Below, piece after piece: positions 25,616 to 38,152 of a stretch of DNA of 64,000 bases. Within the stretch, counting starts at the first letter, position 1; every line of letters begins with the position of its first letter. The notes under the pieces were generated by a model, which searched no databases, was not told the DNA's origin, and worked only from the letters and a program-made list of their open reading frames with translations. Source of the DNA: Dasypus novemcinctus (lineage: Eukaryota; Chordata; Mammalia; Cingulata; Dasypodidae); assembly GCF_030445035.2 (NCBI RefSeq), contig NC_080673.1, positions 198,522,216 through 198,586,215 on the forward strand. Direction: 5' to 3'. The position numbers and the translations under genes are program-made.

Positions 25616-26374
25616 TGTTATCACATCATTTTTGCCCTGCGTGACTTGCCAATGTTTCCCTCAACCATTTTCCAAGAGTTATGTTTGTTCTCCATTTGAC
25701 CTTTTGTAAATGTGAAACCTCTCAGCATTGTCATGGATGCAGGGGCAGAGAAAGACTGGAGGAGAAGGCATTTGAAGAGTGCTCCTGTTTTTCTAGGTGA
25801 AAACAAGGCCAGTTATACTTTCTTTTTTTTTTCTTTAGATGGGGAAGGTGGCCCTATGAAACTCAGCAGTACTGGGCTGCTCTTTAGTGCTTTCTACCCT
25901 GAACTCTTTGTATCCCAGCCCACCTCATAGCAATTACCATAAGGAAAGCCAAACAAACTGAATGTCAACATTTGTTGAGGAGTGTCACTTGTAGGCAATT
26001 TCAGCAAAATAAATATTTATGGAGATCTTGAAATATCAACGTCCTTTGGTAGACTGACAGGCACAAACTAAATCTGTTTCCTATTCCTGGGTTTCCAAAG
26101 TGTCCTACCAAGGATGGAAATTTGACACCCCTACACCATGTGCTTAAACAATAGTGCAAAGATGAAAAGGAAAACCATTTTTGACTCCTACTGATGAACA
26201 AATAATTTTGATTGCCAAAAGTTTGGTTGGATAAGATATGACAATTCTTTAGTTCATACTGTCTTTACTAAGGTTTCAGTGCATTCCCGAAAATTAAATC
26301 ACTCCATTCCATGGGATGGTGGAAAGAAGCAGATCTTGCATAGCAGAATAATAGTAGAATCCTTCCTACTATCT

Positions 26375-26440
26375 TATCATGCTTTTGAACAAGCTGTACC
26401 CTCTGCCTGGAATGTACTCCCATTGCTTTTGGCAAAGCAT
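26375..26440 (+). mobile_element. L2 fragment
   Basis: aagctgtaccctctgcctgg aatgtactccc is an L2 signature stretch. Confidence 0.6.
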
Positions 26441-26559
26441 CGCCATTCAAAGGGAAGAAATGCACAGCACGTGCTTTAGAGATGGCTTGTGCAATCTGAG
26501 TTTTGACACTTCCTTACTCTGAAGAGGTTGTATAAGAGCATGTTTCCTCATCCAGGGAA

Positions 26560-26680
26560 CAGCAACTATTCTGTGAGTTCAAAGAAAAGTACTTGAGACT
26601 AGAGTTTATCTGGTGGGAGTAGAGTAGATGTGAGGTCAGAGGGGCACGTTTCTGATCCTGGAGAAGGGCAGGCCAGTAAT
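26560..26680 (-). mobile_element. L2 fragment sharing a 33-bp identity with 27973-28005
   Basis: Reads as reversed L2 (caaagaaaagtacttgagac tagag ... tagatgtgaggtcagaggg). The 33-mer starting at 26627 recurs unchanged in the next L2. Confidence 0.55.
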
Positions 26681-26681
26681 C

Positions 26682-26805
26682 TTTAATGAATGCCTCTTGT
26701 GTGCCAGGCAATCTTATATATTGGTCAGATGTCTCTCACTTAATTGTGACAACATCCACATGAAGTGTTAGCCCATTTTGTAAAATGGCACACTGATCCA
26801 GAGAG
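26682..26805 (-). mobile_element. MIR
   Basis: atgcctcttgtgtgccaggc ... ttgtgacaacatccacatga agtgttagcccattttgta. Confidence 0.6.
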
Positions 26806-27599
26806 AACCTTATTTTTGGTCACTTTGCTCTAAGAATCATAGCTTGGATCTGTCCTATTGCAAAAACTAATTTGTTTTCCATACTCTTCATCACCTCTTA
26901 ATTGCCTTAAAAAACTACTTGAGCAACCACAATATAATGAGGATTATCACCTCTTGGTTTTGTTACAAGTATTAAAAGAGAATTTGTAGGTGGGTGCTTG
27001 CTGCCCATACATAGCGAATGCTCAGCCGGTGCTCTCTTCTTTACCAATCCTATTATTAAAGCCCGTAGATACATGGCGCTGAGTGTTTTCATCATCCATG
27101 CTCCCCAAGTAGAGTCTTGCCCATTGCCATCTATGCCACCATCTTTAATTAAGCAAGTGGGAATGTGTTCTGCAGACCGGAAGAATGCAGGCATCACTGT
27201 TCCCAATATGTTATATTTACCTCTCATGAAATATTCTAGTTATTTCATTTTATTCATGAATTCATTCTAGTGGTGGGACTAAGAGAATGTATTATACTTA
27301 ATTACATTTGAAATCTAGGTCATGATGTGATTTATGTAATCAGGAGACTTAAGGAGAAAATTAAAATAGTTATTTCATAGCTTCCCCTCCTTTTTTAATT
27401 AACATATTTTCCAGCCTCTCAGGTGTTCTTGCCCAATCACCACTAGAAATTTTGAATACCTTTTCAACATCTGGTTTCTGCTTGACCCTGTAAGAATGGA
27501 AAGCTTTTTCATAGCCAGACTTAAAGGAGAAGTTTGCCTCACTATTACATTAATATCTTTTCCTTGACTTCCAGCCATTTTCCTAATGGTCGACTGCAT

Positions 27600-28015
27600 T
27601 CACCACATTCATTCAGCAAATAGGATGCATCTAGAATCATGAATGGCCCTGGTGAATGCAGCCAAGAAACAGGCAGTCCGGGAGGCTCTGGAATGTACAT
27701 TGCTAGGTGGAGAGACAGGCAATAGGCACGTAGCTGTATCACCTTAAGGCAAATGGAGGCCATACCTCAGGATGATGTCAAAGAAAGTGATTAAAAGAGA
27801 GGGCTGGACTCCTAGTGCAGGAAAGCCAGGCATTGGGAACAAACTTCTGAACGATGAGAAAGAGCCAGAGGCAGAAAGCCTGAGGCACAGCATTCCTGGT
27901 AGAAGGAGCAGCAAATACTCTAGTTCAAAGAAAAGTGAGTGAGGCTGGAGCTTGTCTGACAGGAACAGAATCGATGTGAGGTCAGAGGGGCACGTTTCTG
28001 ATCCTAGGGATCCTT
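27600..28015 (-). mobile_element. L2
   Basis: cattcattcagcaaatagg starts a reversed L2. It runs through gaatgcagccaagaaacag and cctgaggcacagcattcctgg to gatgtgaggtcagaggggca. An open frame across it on the minus strand is accidental. Confidence 0.65.
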
Positions 28016-28459
28016 GCCATGCTGGGAAGGAGTTGGGGATGAACTTTAAGTGCAAGGGGAGCCTCCATCTGAAACTACCATGTGGACTCTCCTTGGTGTT
28101 CCCTGACTCTGGCAGGTGATTACCATCCTCACTGTGGGGCCCCAGAAAGCCTGGTGTTGCTGATGGGAAGGACACTCATCCTTTGAATTGTTGAAACACA
28201 GGGTTCAGTTATCACTGCAGGACAGGGAAAAGAGCCTCCCTGAGAAGGGAAGTAAACAGGTGGGGCTGGGTCTCTCTTTGGGACCTATTAACTGAACTAC
28301 GAAAGGAGGGAAGAGGTTCATTTTGCCCATCCTTGCAAGTCTGAGGCCTCCAAAAATTCTGGCCCTCATCAAAGAACTGGTATCAGGCATGAGTGTGTAG
28401 AAGTAGCAAAAATCAAACCAAGAGGCACAGTACTACTTGTGCACTAACTCCGAGCCTTT

Positions 28460-28650
28460 CTGGGGAGTGAAAGAGATAACAAGGCCCTTGGCTTTGACTG
28501 TTCAGGCTGGGTTTGAATCCTGGTTCTGCCTCCCACTTGTAAAACGTTTAACTTCTCTGAGCTGCACTTACTCACGTTAGATCTCTTGAGGACCTGCAAT
28601 GAGTGTACAGAGAACCAGTTCTGAGGAGTTGCTAGCCTAGTGCCTGCTCT
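28460..28650 (+). mobile_element. MIR
   Basis: gggtttgaatcctggttctg cctcccacttg ... cttctctgagctgcacttac ... gctagcctagtgcctgctc spans MIR head to tail. Confidence 0.75.
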
Positions 28651-28934
28651 GTTGCAAGTGGCTCAGATGGGAGCTGTGACCAGGGCTTTTGCCAAGGGAC
28701 GTGGCCTCGGCTCCAGTCTCTGGAGCATGCTGTGTCCTTGCCGATGCCAGCTAAGGCTCCATGCTTTCACAAGGTTCCGTTCACTCAAGATTACCAACCT
28801 GGTTTGCATTTTAAGCGAGCGAATACAAATCTCCTAATCTCTGAGTGGGTAGGGATCTTGCTATGAAGAGTATGTTCTCTACATTTCAGGTTCAGAACTA
28901 CAACTAAGCTCAGTGCTGCCTCTCTCCCTGCTGC

Positions 28935-29215
28935 CCACCGCGGTCTCTACCAGTCACATGGGGCCAAGGAGCAATTGAAATGTGGCTTGTCCGAATGGAG
29001 CTGTGCTCTAAGGCTAAACACCTGCCCACTTTTGAAGACTTAGTATACAAAATGATAATGCAGACCATCCCATTAATTTTTGTATAGACTATGTGCTGGA
29101 ATGGTAATAGTTTAGCTATATGGGTTTAAATCAAATATATTTCTTTTTATTTTTAAAAACACAGCTCCCGGAAAATTTGCAAGTGCTCACCTCATATTTC
29201 AGTTTGTCGGCGCAA
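28935..29215. mobile_element. hAT-type nonautonomous transposon relic (MER class)
   Basis: The order cagtcacatggggccaagga, ttgaaatgtggcttgtccga, tgaagacttagtatacaaaa and atgggtttaaatcaaatata follows a common mammalian hAT MER element that I recognise but cannot name with certainty. Termini are eroded. Confidence 0.6.
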
Positions 29216-29355
29216 CATACATTATCTCATTTCAGTCTCAAAGTAGTCATTTAGGCAGGTGGTATTATTAACGTTTCACAGATAGGTAAACTGAGACTAA
29301 GAGTCATTTTGACTAAGGTCAAAACCAGAGACAGGACTCCTGACTCCATAGCTGC
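29210..29355 (-). mobile_element. MIR
   Basis: attatctcatttcagtctca ... gtttcacagataggtaaact gagactaag ... gacaggactcctgactccat. Confidence 0.75.
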
Positions 29356-29544
29356 TATAATTCCTTTTTACTGAATAGAACAAATGGATGTGTCTGACCC
29401 CTGCTGTATGTAACCTGAGTACCAGCTGATCCTGGAATTGTTGGCTGGGTGTGGTGGTCTCCAGGTAATTTTCTTTGGGTCTTCCTGGTCAAGACCTCAG
29501 TGTTATCATTATTTTAGGTAAAGCCCACAGGAATGCTGTGAAGA

Positions 29545-29690
29545 TGGAATTCAGAACTGGAAGTCAAGAGCCAAAAGTTCTAGTCCTCAAATTTCTTATG
29601 TGACCTTGGAAAAGTCCTCCCCAGGCCTCTTTCTTCTCTATAAAATAAGGCAGGGACTAAATGATGCTCTCCTGCTCTGGTTTTCCTACC
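29545..29690 (+). mobile_element. MIR
   Basis: ttcagaactggaagtcaaga ... cttatgtgaccttggaaaag ... ctctataaaataaggcagg. Confidence 0.65.
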
Positions 29691-31554
29691 CGTTGTGAAG
29701 ATCAGCATGGCCCAGATACCCTGGCTTATAGGTTTACCTAACCTTGGGGAACTTTTCTTTTCTGAAGATGTTACTAAAAATCCCAGACATTCTGGCTTTG
29801 CCATTGGGAATTCCAAGTGATCAAACCATGATGCACGGTGGCTCCTCATGGCCACTGTGTGTGTGCAATGTATTTTATATATGAATATATTGGATATATA
29901 TTGCTTATAATATATGTGCACATGAGACCTTGGCAAGAAGATTTTTTCCCCCATCTACTTGCAAATCTTTTTGGAAGGAGAAATAGGGCTGGATATAAGT
30001 TACTACACTTTTAGGAAGTACTAAAGTAGAAACAAGCAGTTTTTAAATGATTAACTGCCCCCCCTTTTTTAAAAGGACAAACTATATTTAGTTTCTTCTC
30101 AGCTGTCTGCTTGTAGTTCCCCTTTAGGAAAAAAAAAAAGCTCAGATGTGCATTGTGCTAACCAGGACGCCTCATGATAGAGTGGAAAGAGTGTGAACAG
30201 TCAGGTAATATTAATTTTAGATCCAGCCTCTGCCTCTCTCACTAGGGGTTGGATGATTTGGGTCTGCCGTTGCATCCTGCATCTGGATACAGAGCTATAT
30301 AACATGGCGAGAGCAGTGACCGCTGCACAGAGGGGTGCTCGCTGTCAAATGTGTACTAGTTACCCCTTTTCTTCCTCCAAGAACCCTCTTACCTGCTGCG
30401 CACACACATACACATCCCAAATGTGTCAAAGCAAGCACAAGAGCTACCTTGGTCAGCTCACATGAACTGTTGAGAAGGAAATGGAATTTGTCTGAACTAT
30501 TCAGTTGACTAAAGCAAAAGGTCATTAAATTGAGTCCATCCAATCAGTAGAACTGACCTTAAACTACTTTCTGGGTCAGCCCTCCCTAAACATTTTTCTC
30601 TTCTTCAAGTTACATTAGCTGGCCTCTCAAATCCCATTTCCAGTAATCTGTGATTCTCTCAAGGCTAGCATCTATTTAATTGTTTGCTTTTTTAAATATA
30701 TATTTTCAAAGCAGCTAATACAAGTAATAGCTGAGGGAGTTAGATCAACTGGTTTGATCATAAAAATGCAAGCCCTGGATTTTGTGCTTTGTTTATGCAT
30801 TATGGACAAGTCTTAAACTAAGGAAGTGAATTTTAAACCTGCCAGGAGTATAAAGAAAATGACGGGTCTTCTTGATGGAGAACATTTTCACTGACTTCAT
30901 AAATCCCACAGTCCCCAAATTGGGCCTGTTGCTAACATTTTCTTCAACATGTTTAAATAAGTACTGCTGAAATGTGAGCTTCCATTCTCCTCTTTTTGGG
31001 GAGAATGTCAAGTACCTATTATTGTTTATCAGCTTTTTGAAAACATAGAGCATGACTCATCTGTCTTTGGGAACCTCACTGCATCTAGCTCACCTCCCTC
31101 CAGGGACTCTAACACCTAAATGGAGTGCATCGCAGGAGGGTCATGAGGATGAGTTTGAGTTCTGTTGAAGGGAGGCAGGTTGTGAAAAGGGAGTTTTGAA
31201 TTTGGATTCTGTCATTGACTAGATTGAAATGATGGGGCTACCTGGTCTGCCTTCCTAACTCACAGATCTCTGTTGACAATGAGTAAGGTGAGACCACTTA
31301 ATAAATAGTAAAGCTTTTCTGCAAGAAGGATTTTGCTGTTTCTAGTAGCCTCACCTGTCCATCCCTCTAAGCCCACTTCAAATATCTCCTCTACTATGAA
31401 ATCCCCAGTGTTCCCTGCAGAACGAATGCCCCCCACCCCTGGTGGTTCTCTGCAGAAAGAACGTGCACTGCATGATTTCCTGCCGTCTTACGACTGACAT
31501 GTATGCCATGCTGATGCCCATGGTCAGGTCCCACCAGTTAACCTTTACCAAATT
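29691..31554. other. Intron 1, nothing recognised
   Basis: Includes a TATA-rich stretch at 29875-29915 and a possible MIR scrap near 30175-30240. No exon signal. Confidence 0.45.
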
Positions 31555-31900
31555 AATGCTACAGTGCAAACCACCCCAACACTCAGTGGCTTAAAGCCAC
31601 AATTGTGCCTTCCCACTCAGGAGCTGGGCAGGCTGGACTGCACGCTGAGGACTTGTGGGGTGGCCCTGCTTCATGGGTCCGCTCCAGCTTCCTCCTGGGA
31701 CCAGCAGCTGGCCAGGACGCACACCTCTCATGGCAAAGGTAGAAACAGTGAGGGCAAGTGGAAACATACAAGGCCTCTTGAGGCCAAGGCCGAGGACTTG
31801 GCAGCTGTCCCTACTGCCCACACCCCACTGGCCAAGCCCAAACAAGTTGCTGCGATCCACGTGGCCCCCAGAACGTGGCCATCGTTTGCAAGGGTTGGGT
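31555..31900 (-). mobile_element. Ancient LTR-like relic in intron 1 (minus)
   Basis: aaaccaccccaacactcagtggcttaaag is a typical start of reversed MaLR-like LTR sequence, and the GC-rich remainder has no better explanation. Short open frames here on both strands look accidental. Confidence 0.4.
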
Positions 31901-31964
31901 GCAGGGAGGAGATGAAGAATTGGGACAAATTATTCAATTTTTCCATACAGTTTTACCTGCCCTA

Positions 31965-32080
31965 TCAGATCAGGAGTCCCTCGAGGGCAGGGAAAATGCT
32001 TGCTTGAATATCACCTGCCCCTATGCCTGGGCCTGACCTATAGGAAATATTCCACTCATGTTTGCTGAGGTCCAAAGACC
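31965..32080 (+). mobile_element. L2 3' end
   Basis: aggagtccctcgagggcagg ... cctatgcctgggcctgacct ataggaaatattccactcat gtttgctgag. Confidence 0.7.
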
Positions 32081-32099
32081 TTTCCCAACCTTTCTGTAG

Positions 32100-32374
32100 T
32101 AATGGGCCACAAACTACACCCAGGGAGACATTTGACCCTGCTTTTCAATGGCCAAGGGGCTTAAGTATTTAAATGTTTGAAAAATAATCATAACAAAATA
32201 AATGAAAATTACAAGAACCTCCAATATCAGTGTCCATAAACAAAGTTTTATTGGAACCCAGCCACACCCGTTCATTGAGGTATTGTCTCTGGCCACTTTA
32301 GACCAGCACACTTGGAATTACAGTTGCCACAATGGCCAGCTGGCCTTGTTCTGGAAAAGTTTGCCGAGCCCCAG
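32100..32374. mobile_element. hAT-type (Charlie-like) DNA transposon relic
   Basis: Ends with ggaaaagtttgccgagcccc ag, close to the reverse of the terminal CAGGGGTCGGCAAAC. It also contains tgtccataaacaaagtttta ttggaacccagccacacccg, a hallmark internal stretch. The other end, gggccacaaactacacc, is degenerate. It stops about 130 bp before the exon 2 acceptor. Confidence 0.7.
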
Positions 32375-32499
32375 CTTCATAGAATAAAGAGAACTAGAAT
32401 GGGAGGGGTTCAGGAAGGTGACCGGCCTTGCCCCTCACTTCTGAGCTGTCGCCTGAGGAAGCCCTGCGTTTATCTGGGGTTAATATTTTCCTCCTTTCT

Positions 32500-33563
<1,064 letters not shown>

Positions 33564-33830
33564 TTTGCAATAAGCTGGGCTCGGGAAACTTTCCTGCTAT
33601 AAAGGCTGGTGGGGAGGGGTGGAAAAGGAATTTTAAAAGAACATTTAAGCTATAATTTATTTGTAAAATCCATAAATTACTTCTGTACAGTATTAGATTC
33701 ACAAATGCCATATATACTAGTTATATTTTTCTACTTGTTAAATCGAGGGCATTTTGTATTGTTTTTCATGGTTGTTAACATTGTGTAATATGTCTCTATA
33801 TGAAGGAACTAAAATATTTCCCTGCCCCTG
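33564..33830 (+). other. HS3ST1: HS3ST1 3' UTR and candidate polyadenylation region
   Basis: The AT-rich sequence after the TGA resembles the short, conserved 3' UTR of the gene. No AATAAA occurs close by. The variant hexamer ACTAAA at 33808-33813 lies about 20-25 nt before a genomic A-run (33834-33846) and is the best nearby signal. AATAAA hexamers at 34886-34891 and 35046-35051 could serve a longer transcript, but the second lies in a MIR relic. The cleavage site is therefore uncertain. Confidence 0.5.
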
Positions 33831-33846
33831 CCGAAAAAAAAAAAAA

Positions 33847-34664
33847 GATTTTTCTAGAGACGCTGTCTTTTTTGAACCTAATTAACATTCCCTCAACTCA
33901 AAATAGCTGTCTGTGTTGCTCTCATTGCAAAATCTATACTCTTTTGTTACTTAAAAAGATGCTTTTCATGGCTCTTATGCTTCCCTCTCCTCCCTCTCTT
34001 TTCTGCATTGCTCTTTTTAATTTTTAATGTCTCGCTGTGGTCATCATATTTATTTTTTCCTTGCATCATAAAATTTATCTTCGCTGAGATTCCCCGTTGT
34101 TCTTGGAGGTGGCAGTTTTGCCCATTCCCAGCTTCCACAGGTTTCTGAGTGTTGATTTTAATCCCGTGTCAACTCACAACGGACAAGCAGTATTAAGGGT
34201 GGGGAAGGATTAAATAACTAGTAAAAAGACTCCTGTCATTCATCTTTCCCCCAAAGAGTGTTGGCACCTACTCCTTACAGCAGCAATAAGTAAAACTATG
34301 ATAAAGGTGATGAAAGCCCAGCGGCCCTCCTCGGGATCCTGCGGCTGTGTACTTTGCCCCATGTCACAATGGGCCTTTTAAACAATGACTTAGTCTAGAA
34401 AAGAGGAATTGCAAAATCTATGTGTGCTCCCACCTGCAGATTCCGTAAAATTCTGACAGAGGTAGCCTCTTTGCTTCGGCCTGGCATCTGTTTGTCTGTT
34501 CCTTGAAAGATTAGTCTGCATTTACAGACATAATCCATTGGCATTGAGACGTAGGTATGTGCATGTTTAAAAATCAGCTCTGTACTTGGAGTACTGGAGA
34601 TGACGAGAATTTAAACTCCTACGGCTTGAAATTGAAAGAGGGTAAGGTAAAGTGGAGGGTAGTG
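33847..34664. other. Downstream flank of HS3ST1, nothing recognised
   Basis: Could contain an extended 3' UTR if a distal poly(A) signal is used. No repeat identified. Confidence 0.4.
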
Positions 34665-34800
34665 TGTGAGAAAACCTGAGAGGCGAGAGGCCACAATTTT
34701 AGTTTCAGTTCTGCCCATGAGCAGCTGCGTTTTCGATGTGGTCACATAAGCCCCTCTGAGGCCCAATTTTCTGCTGCAGCCTTTACTCAGTCAGTTGTCT
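34665..34800 (+). mobile_element. MIR relic
   Basis: ttagtttcagttctgcccat gagcagctg ... cacataagcccctctgaggc. Confidence 0.5.
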
Positions 34801-34969
34801 GCAGAATTAAAGATGTTTGATTGTTTTACTTACTATGCAGGCAAAACATACTTGTTACAGTAAAGCAGAAACTACAAATAAGCAAAATAAACCCACTTGC
34901 TGGCATAGTTTATAGGAAGAAGAGAGCAACTGACATTATTGATTGCCTCCTACCTATAAGAACTCATTG

Positions 34970-35090
34970 CAGTTTCCTCAAACTCGAGTTCACAGAGAGG
35001 AAATAGGCCCACAGAACATGAACATGTGCCCAAGGTCGCATTGACAATAAAAGTCAGGGCTTAGAGTCCGCTCCTTATTTACTTAGAGCC
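34970..35090 (-). mobile_element. MIR relic
   Basis: agaggaaataggcccacaga ... gtgcccaaggtcgcattgac. Confidence 0.55.
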
Positions 35091-35379
35091 AAACCTCAAG
35101 TACTTTATTTTTCCTATACTACTTTTCCCAAACTCATAAAGCCTGAAAATGGGGATGCATCAAGAAGTGCACATGAGCCAGAGGTGAGAGACAAGAAAGA
35201 GACTGCGTCTTTCTCAGCAGCTCTACCAAGGAAGTGAGTCATCTAGGTTATGTTTCTGCAGCTTTGGCCAAGCATGACCTTAGCATGGCTTATGCCTCAC
35301 CCCAGGTAGTGCACAGGCTGCAGAGAGAAAGCTAATGGCAAGCAACTCCCCAAAGAGCGTGGCAGAGGTGAGTATAGCA

Positions 35380-35570
35380 GGCTTCATGTTGACATAGCAC
35401 TTTGCAATCTACATAGTGTTTCCCTTATCAGCACATAATTTAAACTCACTTTTGTCATGCCCACCTAAGAGCTGAGGAATGAGAGACCCAGAAAAGTTGT
35501 GTCCAAGGCCAAGAAATTTGGTGATAGTAGAACTCCAATGTGACCCTTCTGCCTCTCAAGAAGATGCTCT
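35380..35570 (-). mobile_element. MIR
   Basis: catagcactttgcaatctac atagtg ... agctgaggaatgagagaccc ... ggccaagaaatttggtgata. Confidence 0.65.
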
Positions 35571-36659
35571 TTGCAAAATAGTTGTTGATGCTCAGGTGTA
35601 AATGCAATGATGTGGTTGCAAGCATGGACTATTGGGACAAGGGGTGGTGGGTAGGAGAGGAGGAAGTGGAGGCCTGAGCTAGAAACCTGATCTAGGTGCT
35701 GGAGCAGCACCATTGCTGGTAGGGATGATCCAGAGTAAAGTGACCAGGAGGTGTAAATCCAATACTTGTTGATTTGGGCATGGAGAATCTTGACTAAGGG
35801 GATAATCTACCATAGGCAGGGGTCAGGGACCCTAGTGGCTATGGAATACCCTAGTGTTCCTCCAGAGCCCCTCCATCCATCAGGAAGGTCCTAGGAGTAA
35901 GAAGCCATCACTACATACCCAAGGCAGATATTTAGAGCTCATCCAACCATGATCAGGCTCAAATGCGGCCCTGACATTGACCTGGGCCTGCCCTGAGTGG
36001 CTCAAAATACAATGACTTAGGGACCAGATGGATATCAGTTCCAAACCATTTCTATGAACAAAGAGACAATTCCTAACTTGAGAGAGAGGCGTCTCTGCTC
36101 CTACTTGCCCAGGCCCAGAGGCGGCCTGGGACATCTAGGTGGAGTCCTTCCAGAGAGGCACCTTAAAGCAGCTAAGCAGCAGGGCCAGCTACTCTATTTG
36201 ACATATTCTCTGCACTCGATGCCCCTGAGTCAGAACAGCTCCTACCCTCTTGTTTCTTCCCTGACATCAGATAGTGCTGAAATCCTGTTAACAATATTTG
36301 GTTATCAGCTCACAGTCTGAAAATGTGCTACTTTAGCAAAACTGATGGCATGCCTCTGAGCACAGGTGCCTGGCTCTTTCTATCCTGGGAGACTGTTACT
36401 CAGCTGAAGGGAGGGGTGGTAGAAGGGTCCGGTGCCCATCATGCAGCTGCTGGTAGGAGTGGAGTAAGAGGCACCTTTAAGTTTCAGGTTAGTCACTTTT
36501 TTTTTTTTTTAATTTTGAACCCCTGCCTTGCATTTTGCATGATTAATAAGATTTCAGGAGTGTAAAAGGAAAATGGAATAGGAAGTAATAGTCATTAATT
36601 GTTTGTTATGGGTTGAAGGAGCTAGAGGGGTCAGGGAAAAGACATTTAGCCATGTTGAT

Positions 36660-36760
36660 AGGGCCAGGTGCTGTATTCAGCATTTTGAGGTTTAATTCTA
36701 CAACATTGCTGGGAAAAAATCAGCTAGCCCCATTATAGAGAAGAGGAAACTGAAGTATAA
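36660..36760 (-). mobile_element. MIR core fragment
   Basis: gccaggtgctgtattcagca ... ccccattatagagaagagga aactgaag. Confidence 0.65.
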
Positions 36761-36969
36761 GAAATGGTCCTGCCCTCAAGGAGTTGTTTTAGAAGAAACA
36801 GAGGAAGACTAGATGGGACAAGTTCAAGGGTGGCAGAGACCCCTCTCAGAACTTCATTTCTCAGAAGGAGAAGAGCCACCCCTGAATTTCTCTCTGTTGG
36901 CCTTGGTTATCCAGTTTATTCTCACAAAGTTTTACTCATTTCTACCCCTACCTGCCAAAAATAAAAGCA

Positions 36970-37265
36970 ATTAGATGCAGGACATCTGGGTTTGAATTCT
37001 GACTCTGATAATGTTAGGCCCTATAGCCTTTAGTTCAAACTCTCAGAACCTCAATTTCCCTCTCTGTATAAATGGGCTGGTACTTATGTAACTCTATTTT
37101 TCGGAAAATAAATCGATAGGTTAAAAAAAGTATAAACACAGAGGATATGATGCTTAGTGGTTAAGAGCATTTAGGACTTTGAAAGACTAAAACTTGTTTT
37201 AAGTCAGTTAGCAGGCACCTGTGTGTCTTTGTTTTCTCATCTACTTCCCAGAGATGTGACTGTGG
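36970..37265 (+). mobile_element. Two MIR relics in tandem
   Basis: 36970-37130 has catctgggtttgaattctga ctctg and tcaatttccctctctgtata. 37145-37265 has gatgcttagtggttaagagc and ttgttttctcatctac. Confidence 0.65.
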
Positions 37266-37632
37266 TGGCTGCTTATAATGCGTAGCCTGGCCTCATTTAC
37301 CAGGACGGTATCTCCATCCTCCAACTGCTACAAGGTTTGGTTGCTAATGGCTCACCCTATAACTGTTTCCTGGAGAATTTCACTTAATTGACAGTGCTTG
37401 CCTCACCTGGTCATGCCTGAGAAATTATGCCCACCTACTCCCCCTTTTCTTGGGGTAGCATGTGGATGATTGGTATGGCTGGGAAGTGGAGGTTGTGTGA
37501 CTAGCAGGCAGCCTCTTTGCTACCAGGCAGGATAACCTCTGGGGCATACCTCAGGCTCTAGAGCTTCTCATGGGATCAGCTGGAGGCCAGCCATATCCTG
37601 AAACCACATTTTTTTTTTCAGTTAGGTCAGTA

Positions 37633-38140
37633 AAAAGAATTTATTTGGAAATGGGAGAAAAGAACAGAGCTTGCTGAAGAAATGGGAGAGAAGGACAGAA
37701 ATATACACCAAGATTTGATGTGGGCTCCTCTAGGCAGAGAGAGGGTGATTTGGCTTATGTGGTGTGGTTATCCTTTAAGCTATTAATTACTCCTCCACTT
37801 GCTAATGCTAAGGGGAGGGGTCCCAGCTGTTATTGGTTACCCCACCAATGGTGGGGCCAATGGTGAAGCCTGTTTGGAATATCTGGGGCCTCTCCTCAGC
37901 CTGGAAAGTTTTCCAAATGGGACCTCAAAGTAATGGTGAAGGTCTTGGTGGGGTCTCATGGTCATGTTGTCTGTCGGCCATGTTGTCTGTCAGCCATGTT
38001 GTCTGTTGGCCATGTTGTGGTTCATCTTCTCCTCATTTCCCCATACTTACCTGCTTCAATGCCCCCCTCAGAGTTCACATCCTTATTCTTAAGGGAATGC
38101 TGAGGGACAATTGCCATTCTTCTGTAATTATTTCCTGCTT
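37633..38140. repeat. 508-bp segment between 12-bp direct repeats, unidentified
   Basis: gttaggtcagta occurs at 37621-37632 and 38141-38152. The segment has an AATTTATTTGG start, a 17-bp near-palindrome (ccccacca/tggtgggg, 37840-37856) and a 16-bp tandem repeat. It has no poly(A) tail and no recognisable LTR ends. Confidence 0.4.
37963..38018. repeat. 16-bp tandem repeat, about 3.5 copies
   Basis: Unit catgttgtctgtcggc starts at 37963, 37979, 37995 and (partial) 38011, with one or two changes per copy. Confidence 0.9.
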
Positions 38141-38152
38141 GTTAGGTCAGTA

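Noticed and set aside
27744..28175. 143-codon minus-strand frame
   Set aside because: It overlaps an L2 relic and shows no conserved domain.
35046..35051. AATAAA as the HS3ST1 poly(A) signal
   Set aside because: It is about 1.5 kb downstream inside a MIR relic. It is possible for a long transcript but not supported.
37963..38018. CRISPR-like direct repeats
   Set aside because: They form a contiguous 16-bp tandem repeat without spacers in a mammalian genome.
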